Below, piece by piece: positions 60,397-64,000 of a DNA stretch of 64,000 nucleotides. How positions within the stretch are numbered: position 1 is the stretch's first letter; each line of letters starts with the position of its first letter. Origin of the DNA: Chitinophaga sp. Lineage in GTDB: Bacteria > Bacteroidota > Bacteroidia > Chitinophagales > Chitinophagaceae. The notes below the pieces were generated by a model that was given only the letters and a program-made list of their open reading frames with translations, did not search any database and was not told where the DNA came from. Made by a program: the position numbers and the translations under genes. The stretch covers positions 372,001 through 436,000 of the forward strand of contig NZ_JAFAIX010000003.1 of NCBI RefSeq assembly GCF_019236475.1, in the 5' to 3' direction.

Positions 60397-61835
60397 TGGA
60401 TACCATCACCGACGTCATACTTCGGTTCTATGAGTCTGCTATTTTCGTATATGGGTTAACTTTAATCCTCGTATACGCCTTGTTGGCCATCCTTTCACTG
60501 GTGGCCATCCGGAGATACCTGAGTCGTACCACCCAGAAACAACTGGATGTATTGGCTGGTTCTCCTATGGCGCCAGGTATTACCATCCTGGCACCCGCTT
60601 ATAATGAAGGTCTGACAATTATCGCCAACGTAAGATCCCTCTTAACCGTCAATTATCCGCGCTTCGAAATTGTTATCATCAACGATGGTAGCACGGATAA
60701 TACCCTGGAACAACTGATCCAGGAGTTTGATATGGTGGCAGTGGATTTTGCTTATAATGAAAAAATCAGGACGCAACCAGTCCGACAGATATTTAAATCC
60801 CGAGATCTGGCCTACTCCAATCTTGTGGTGATCGACAAAGTAAATGGCAAGAGTAAGGCGGATGCTACCAATGCAGGTATCAACATCGCTTCCTTCAATT
60901 ATTTCCTTTGTACAGACGTGGATTGTGTACTCCACAAGGATACCTTGTTGGAACTGATCAAACCTGTACTCCAAGAAGGAAAGAGAAGATTGATCGCCAT
61001 TGGCGCCACCCTTCGTATTGCTAACTCTAGTGAATTTGATGAAGGCGTAATGACCCGCATGCGTCCTCCTAGAAAATTTCTGCCCCGTTTCCAGGAAGTG
61101 GAATATATCCGCTCCTTCGTACTGGGTAAAATGGGATGGACCTATTTGAATTGTGTTCCAAATGTATCCGGTGGACTCGGATTGTTTGATAAAGAGATCG
61201 CCATTAAAAGTGGCGGCTATGACCACAGCTCATTTGGGGAAGATATGGAGTTACTGACGAGGATGTGCATCTTCTGTAAAGACAATAGAATAGATTATGC
61301 TGTACGCTATATTCCCCGTACGCTCTGCTGGACAGAAGGACCTGCTACTTTGCAGATCTTTGGTAGGCAGCGCACCCGTTGGGCCCGTGGATTGGCACAG
61401 CTTATCAAGGCACATTTCCATGTGTTTCTGCGCCCCCGCTATGGCCGTTTCGGTATGGTTGTATTTCCCTATAATTTCTTCTTTGAGGTACTGGCTCCTT
61501 TAATAGAACTCTCAGGGATCATCGTCTATATTATCCTGGCAGTATCCGGATATATCAACTGGCCTTACGCGATCATGCTGCTCATATTCGTATATACTTA
61601 TGCAGTGATGATCTCTACCATGGCAATATTATGGGATCAGTTGAGTTTCCGTTATTATAAAACAGTCAGAGAAGTATTGTCCTTGTGTATGATGCCGTTC
61701 CTGGAGTTCCTGTTCTATCATCCACTGATTACTATTTTTTCCTTAAAAGGATATTTCTATTTCTTAACTGGGAAACGTAGTACTTGGGGAAATATGCAAC
61801 GTCAGGGCTTCCAGAAGGCAGCCGCCAAGGCCTAA
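60396..61835 (+). CDS. BcsA/PgaC-like processive glycosyltransferase (GT2), first copy
   Basis: A 479-residue inner-membrane GT2 enzyme. One membrane helix lies at about 13-38, the cytoplasmic GT-A domain at about 60-345, and four or so helices follow. Catalytic motifs are INDGSTD (Asp97, Asp101), TDVDC (Asp174, Asp176), GED (282-283) and the processive signature RQRTRW (Gln325-Trp329). These are the marks of cellulose, hyaluronan or poly-N-acetylglucosamine synthases. No PilZ domain is fused, so direct cyclic-di-GMP control is not evident. The sugar donor is not predictable. A paralogue follows after 17 bases, and the two may form a heteromer. Confidence 0.9.
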   Translation: MDTITDVILRFYESAIFVYGLTLILVYALLAILSLVAIRRYLSRTTQKQLDVLAGSPMAPGITILAPAYNEGLTIIANVRSLLTVNYPRFEIVIINDGSTDNTLEQLIQEFDMVAVDFAYNEKIRTQPVRQIFKSRDLAYSNLVVIDKVNGKSKADATNAGINIASFNYFLCTDVDCVLHKDTLLELIKPVLQEGKRRLIAIGATLRIANSSEFDEGVMTRMRPPRKFLPRFQEVEYIRSFVLGKMGWTYLNCVPNVSGGLGLFDKEIAIKSGGYDHSSFGEDMELLTRMCIFCKDNRIDYAVRYIPRTLCWTEGPATLQIFGRQRTRWARGLAQLIKAHFHVFLRPRYGRFGMVVFPYNFFFEVLAPLIELSGIIVYIILAVSGYINWPYAIMLLIFVYTYAVMISTMAILWDQLSFRYYKTVREVLSLCMMPFLEFLFYHPLITIFSLKGYFYFLTGKRSTWGNMQRQGFQKAAAKA

Positions 61836-61852
61836 TTACCAAATATTAAACA

Positions 61853-63337
61853 ATGGTCGGAGTAATTTTTCAAAATATCGTTTTCGTATATGGCCTTGCC
61901 ATGATACTCGTGTACGCAGCACTTGCGATCCTGAGTAATATCGGCGTACGGCTGTTCAAGAAGCGCAGCCGCTTCACCGACTACTCTTTGCTGCTGGATT
62001 CTCCCTTAACACCAGGGATATCCGTGATCGCACCCGCCTATAATGAAGGCGTAACTATCATATCCAATGTCCGTTCCCTGCTAACCCTCAACTATACCAA
62101 GTTTGAGGTGATCATCATCAACGATGGTAGTACGGATGATACCTTGGAAAAGCTGATCAATGAGTTTGAACTGATTGAAATAGACTTCGCATATAATGAG
62201 AGAATTATCACCCGCCCGGTGAAAAGGATCTTGAAATCTACCAACATCGCCTATGACAAGCTGTTGGTCATCGATAAGGTCAATGGTAAAAGTAAGGCGG
62301 ATGCCTCCAATGCCGGGATCAATGCGGCTGCCTTCCCTTACTTCCTCTGTACAGACGTAGACTGTATCCTGGAAAAGGATACCCTCCTCCGTATGATACA
62401 TCCTTTCATGACCGAACAACTAAAGCAAATCAAAGAAGTAGGCGACCCTTGTCCGGAATGCGGCTACATCCATGTGGAGGAAGACAGTATGCGTGTAATC
62501 GCCTCTGGCGCCACCTTGCGTATTGTGAACTCCAGCGAAGTGGACGAAGGAGTGATGGTGCGGGAAAGACCGCCATCCCGCTACCTTCCCAGGTTCCAGG
62601 AAATGGAGTATATCCGTTCCTATGTATTGGGGAAAATGGGCTGGAGTATGATCAATGCTGTTCCAAACGTTTCCGGCGGATTAGGATTATTCGATAAGGA
62701 AGTAGCCATCAAAGCCGGTGGGTACGATCATCAATCCTTTGCGGAAGATATGGATATCGTTACCCGTATGTGTGGTTATATGCTGGATAATAATCTGAAA
62801 TATTCTATCCGTTATATTCCTACCACCCAATGCTGGACAGAAGGACCTCCGAATATGAGAGTCTTCAGCAGACAACGCACCCGCTGGGGACGCGGTCTGG
62901 CAGAGATTATGACCCTACATCGCAAACAAATATTCAACCCCAGATATAAACGCCTGGGCATGATTGTACTCCCATACAATTTGCTCTTCGAATTCCTGGC
63001 GCCAATCATTGAAGCAATAGGCATTATCTTTTACATATATCTCATCATTACCGATCAGGTAAACTGGGAATATGCCAGGATATTGCTGGTATTCATCTAT
63101 ATCTATTCCATCATGATTACCACGCTGGCAATCACTTGGGATCAGTTGACCTACCCCTATTACAGAACTGCTAAGGAAGTAATAGGACTTGCATTGATGG
63201 CTTTGGTAGAACCGATATTATATCATCCTCTCATTGTATTCTTTGCGCTGCGGGGATATTTCTACTTCCTGATTGGAAAGAAAACAACATGGGGGAATAT
63301 GCAACGCCAGGGCTTCATGCCGAAAAAAACAACTTAA
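61853..63337 (+). CDS. BcsA/PgaC-like processive glycosyltransferase (GT2), second copy
   Basis: A 494-residue paralogue of the preceding enzyme with the same layout: IINDGSTDD (Asp91), TDVDC (Asp168, Asp170), FAEDMDIV and RQRTRW, with membrane helices at both ends. It differs by an insert of about 20 residues after the DVD motif containing DPCPECGYIHVEED, with Cys200, Cys203 and His207, which may bind a metal or make a surface knob. Both copies keep all catalytic motifs, so both should be active. The pair may make a two-sugar repeat or act as a heterodimer. The TPR gene follows after 13 bases. Confidence 0.9.
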   Translation: MVGVIFQNIVFVYGLAMILVYAALAILSNIGVRLFKKRSRFTDYSLLLDSPLTPGISVIAPAYNEGVTIISNVRSLLTLNYTKFEVIIINDGSTDDTLEKLINEFELIEIDFAYNERIITRPVKRILKSTNIAYDKLLVIDKVNGKSKADASNAGINAAAFPYFLCTDVDCILEKDTLLRMIHPFMTEQLKQIKEVGDPCPECGYIHVEEDSMRVIASGATLRIVNSSEVDEGVMVRERPPSRYLPRFQEMEYIRSYVLGKMGWSMINAVPNVSGGLGLFDKEVAIKAGGYDHQSFAEDMDIVTRMCGYMLDNNLKYSIRYIPTTQCWTEGPPNMRVFSRQRTRWGRGLAEIMTLHRKQIFNPRYKRLGMIVLPYNLLFEFLAPIIEAIGIIFYIYLIITDQVNWEYARILLVFIYIYSIMITTLAITWDQLTYPYYRTAKEVIGLALMALVEPILYHPLIVFFALRGYFYFLIGKKTTWGNMQRQGFMPKKTT

Positions 63338-63350
63338 AACAACGAATTTA

Positions 63351-64000
63351 ATGACAATGTCTTATAAATATGTAATTCCAGTAGTGCTGTTATGCTTTGC
63401 GATGGAAGCACAGGGACAGATATTGAAACAGCGGAAAAGTAATGCGGAAACGTATTACACGGAAGCAGTAAAGGAAACTAACCTGCAACATTATGATAAG
63501 GCGATTGAACTCGCCTATAAGGCCCTTGATGCACAATCGGACTATATCGACTCGGAACTGCTGCTGGCGCGCCTTTATATGCTCACCAAACAGTATGACC
63601 TTTCCAGGAAATATACCAAGCGGGTGTTGCAGAAGAATCCAAAATACAAGGATGCTTATTACTATGGCATCAATACGGAAATGAGCGCAGGAAAGTATGA
63701 TGAAGCAGAATGCTATGTAGATGACGCGCTGATAAATTTCCCTAACAGCAAGGAATTTCTTCTGAAGAAACTGTCTATTCTAGATGCACAGCACAAGCAA
63801 TACCGCGGTGATGCGCTCGCAGAGAATGTAATGGACAAATTCCCAGAAGATTCCGCCACCCGTCAGGCTTATATAGATCACTATATTTATACTGGTTATT
63901 ATCAGCAGAAGAATGGCAACCATGAAATGGCGCGCAAGAGCTTCGCTAAAGTACTGGTTGTCGACCCAAAAAACAAAGAAGCCCGTGAAGCAAGCGTAGG
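63351..64000 (+). CDS. Exported TPR protein, N-terminal part
   Basis: The frame starts at ATG 63351, has a signal peptide (VIPVVLLCFAMEAQGQ) and runs off the end of the window, with about 216 residues visible. These form TPR-like helix pairs (AETYYTEAVKETNLQHYDKA, LLLARLYMLTKQYDLS, KYKDAYYYGINTEMSAGKYD, MARKSFAKVLVVDPKNKEA). In synthase-dependent polysaccharide systems an exported TPR protein, often continuing into an outer-membrane barrel (PgaA, BcsC or YaiO type), guides the polymer out. The position directly after two GT2 genes fits such a role. Whether a barrel follows lies outside the window. Confidence 0.8.
   Translation, partial: MTMSYKYVIPVVLLCFAMEAQGQILKQRKSNAETYYTEAVKETNLQHYDKAIELAYKALDAQSDYIDSELLLARLYMLTKQYDLSRKYTKRVLQKNPKYKDAYYYGINTEMSAGKYDEAECYVDDALINFPNSKEFLLKKLSILDAQHKQYRGDALAENVMDKFPEDSATRQAYIDHYIYTGYYQQKNGNHEMARKSFAKVLVVDPKNKEAREASV

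Overview
The window looks like a chromosomal segment of a Bacteroidota bacterium, most likely of the Chitinophagaceae (Chitinophaga-like). The grounds are: SusC/SusD with an ECF sigma/FecR pair, many promoters of the Bacteroidota type (TTTG, about 20 bases, TAnnTTTG), few Shine-Dalgarno sites, DUF3857 transglutaminase-like proteins, a GH31 enzyme with a PA14 insert, and large soluble multi-PAS and hybrid kinases. I see no rRNA, tRNA, CRISPR array, prophage or insertion sequence. The species assignment is inference from gene content.

Layout. 1-242: tail of a VIT1/CCC1 metal transporter. 301-2682 (minus): tyrosine catabolism (hmgA, hppD) behind a candidate structured leader RNA. 3409-10073 (plus): a threonine operon with a short Thr/Ile-rich candidate leader peptide, then thrA, thrB, thrC, a TPR lipoprotein and rpe. 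10059-13109 (minus): a five-PAS histidine kinase and a CheY-like regulator. 13372-16216 (plus): purE, phoH, a DUF4878 lipoprotein, ppa. 16372-20621: an NlpC/P60 peptidase, two neighbouring sigma/zinc-anti-sigma pairs, guanine deaminase. 20734-23334: clpB. 23529-25814: a GH141-like beta-helix protein. 25881-29065 (minus): a glycine-betaine ABC transporter with a decayed porin gene in front. 29522-36662: an OmpA/DUF937 protein, two DUF3857 proteins (one with a dead catalytic site), queG, a DUF4350 protein. 36928-40710: a GH31 alpha-xylosidase flanked by two copies of a structured repeat element. 40740-49956: an RBBP9-type hydrolase and a sigma-FecR-SusC-SusD-phosphodiesterase/alkaline phosphatase locus. 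50042-58477: an HAD hydrolase, an RsbQ-like hydrolase with a GAF-PAS partner, and a four-gene operon (hybrid kinase, cheR, cheB, REC-kinase). 58860-64000: a response regulator, a HEAT-repeat membrane protein, two BcsA-like glycosyltransferases and a TPR protein, which look like an exopolysaccharide synthase locus.

How the parts may work together. The last 14 kb are almost all signalling and surface polysaccharide. An RsbQ/D14-type hydrolase sits next to a PAS protein that has no output domain. CheR and CheB sit in an operon with a kinase that has a Glu/Gln-rich coiled coil, and no chemoreceptor is present. A single-domain regulator heads the glycosyltransferase operon. The most unusual non-coding features are the threonine leader, the hmgA leader RNA, the repeat element flanking GH31, three terminators that share one apical hairpin, and an orphan terminator that may end a small RNA. 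All RNA structures were read by eye and not folded by program.
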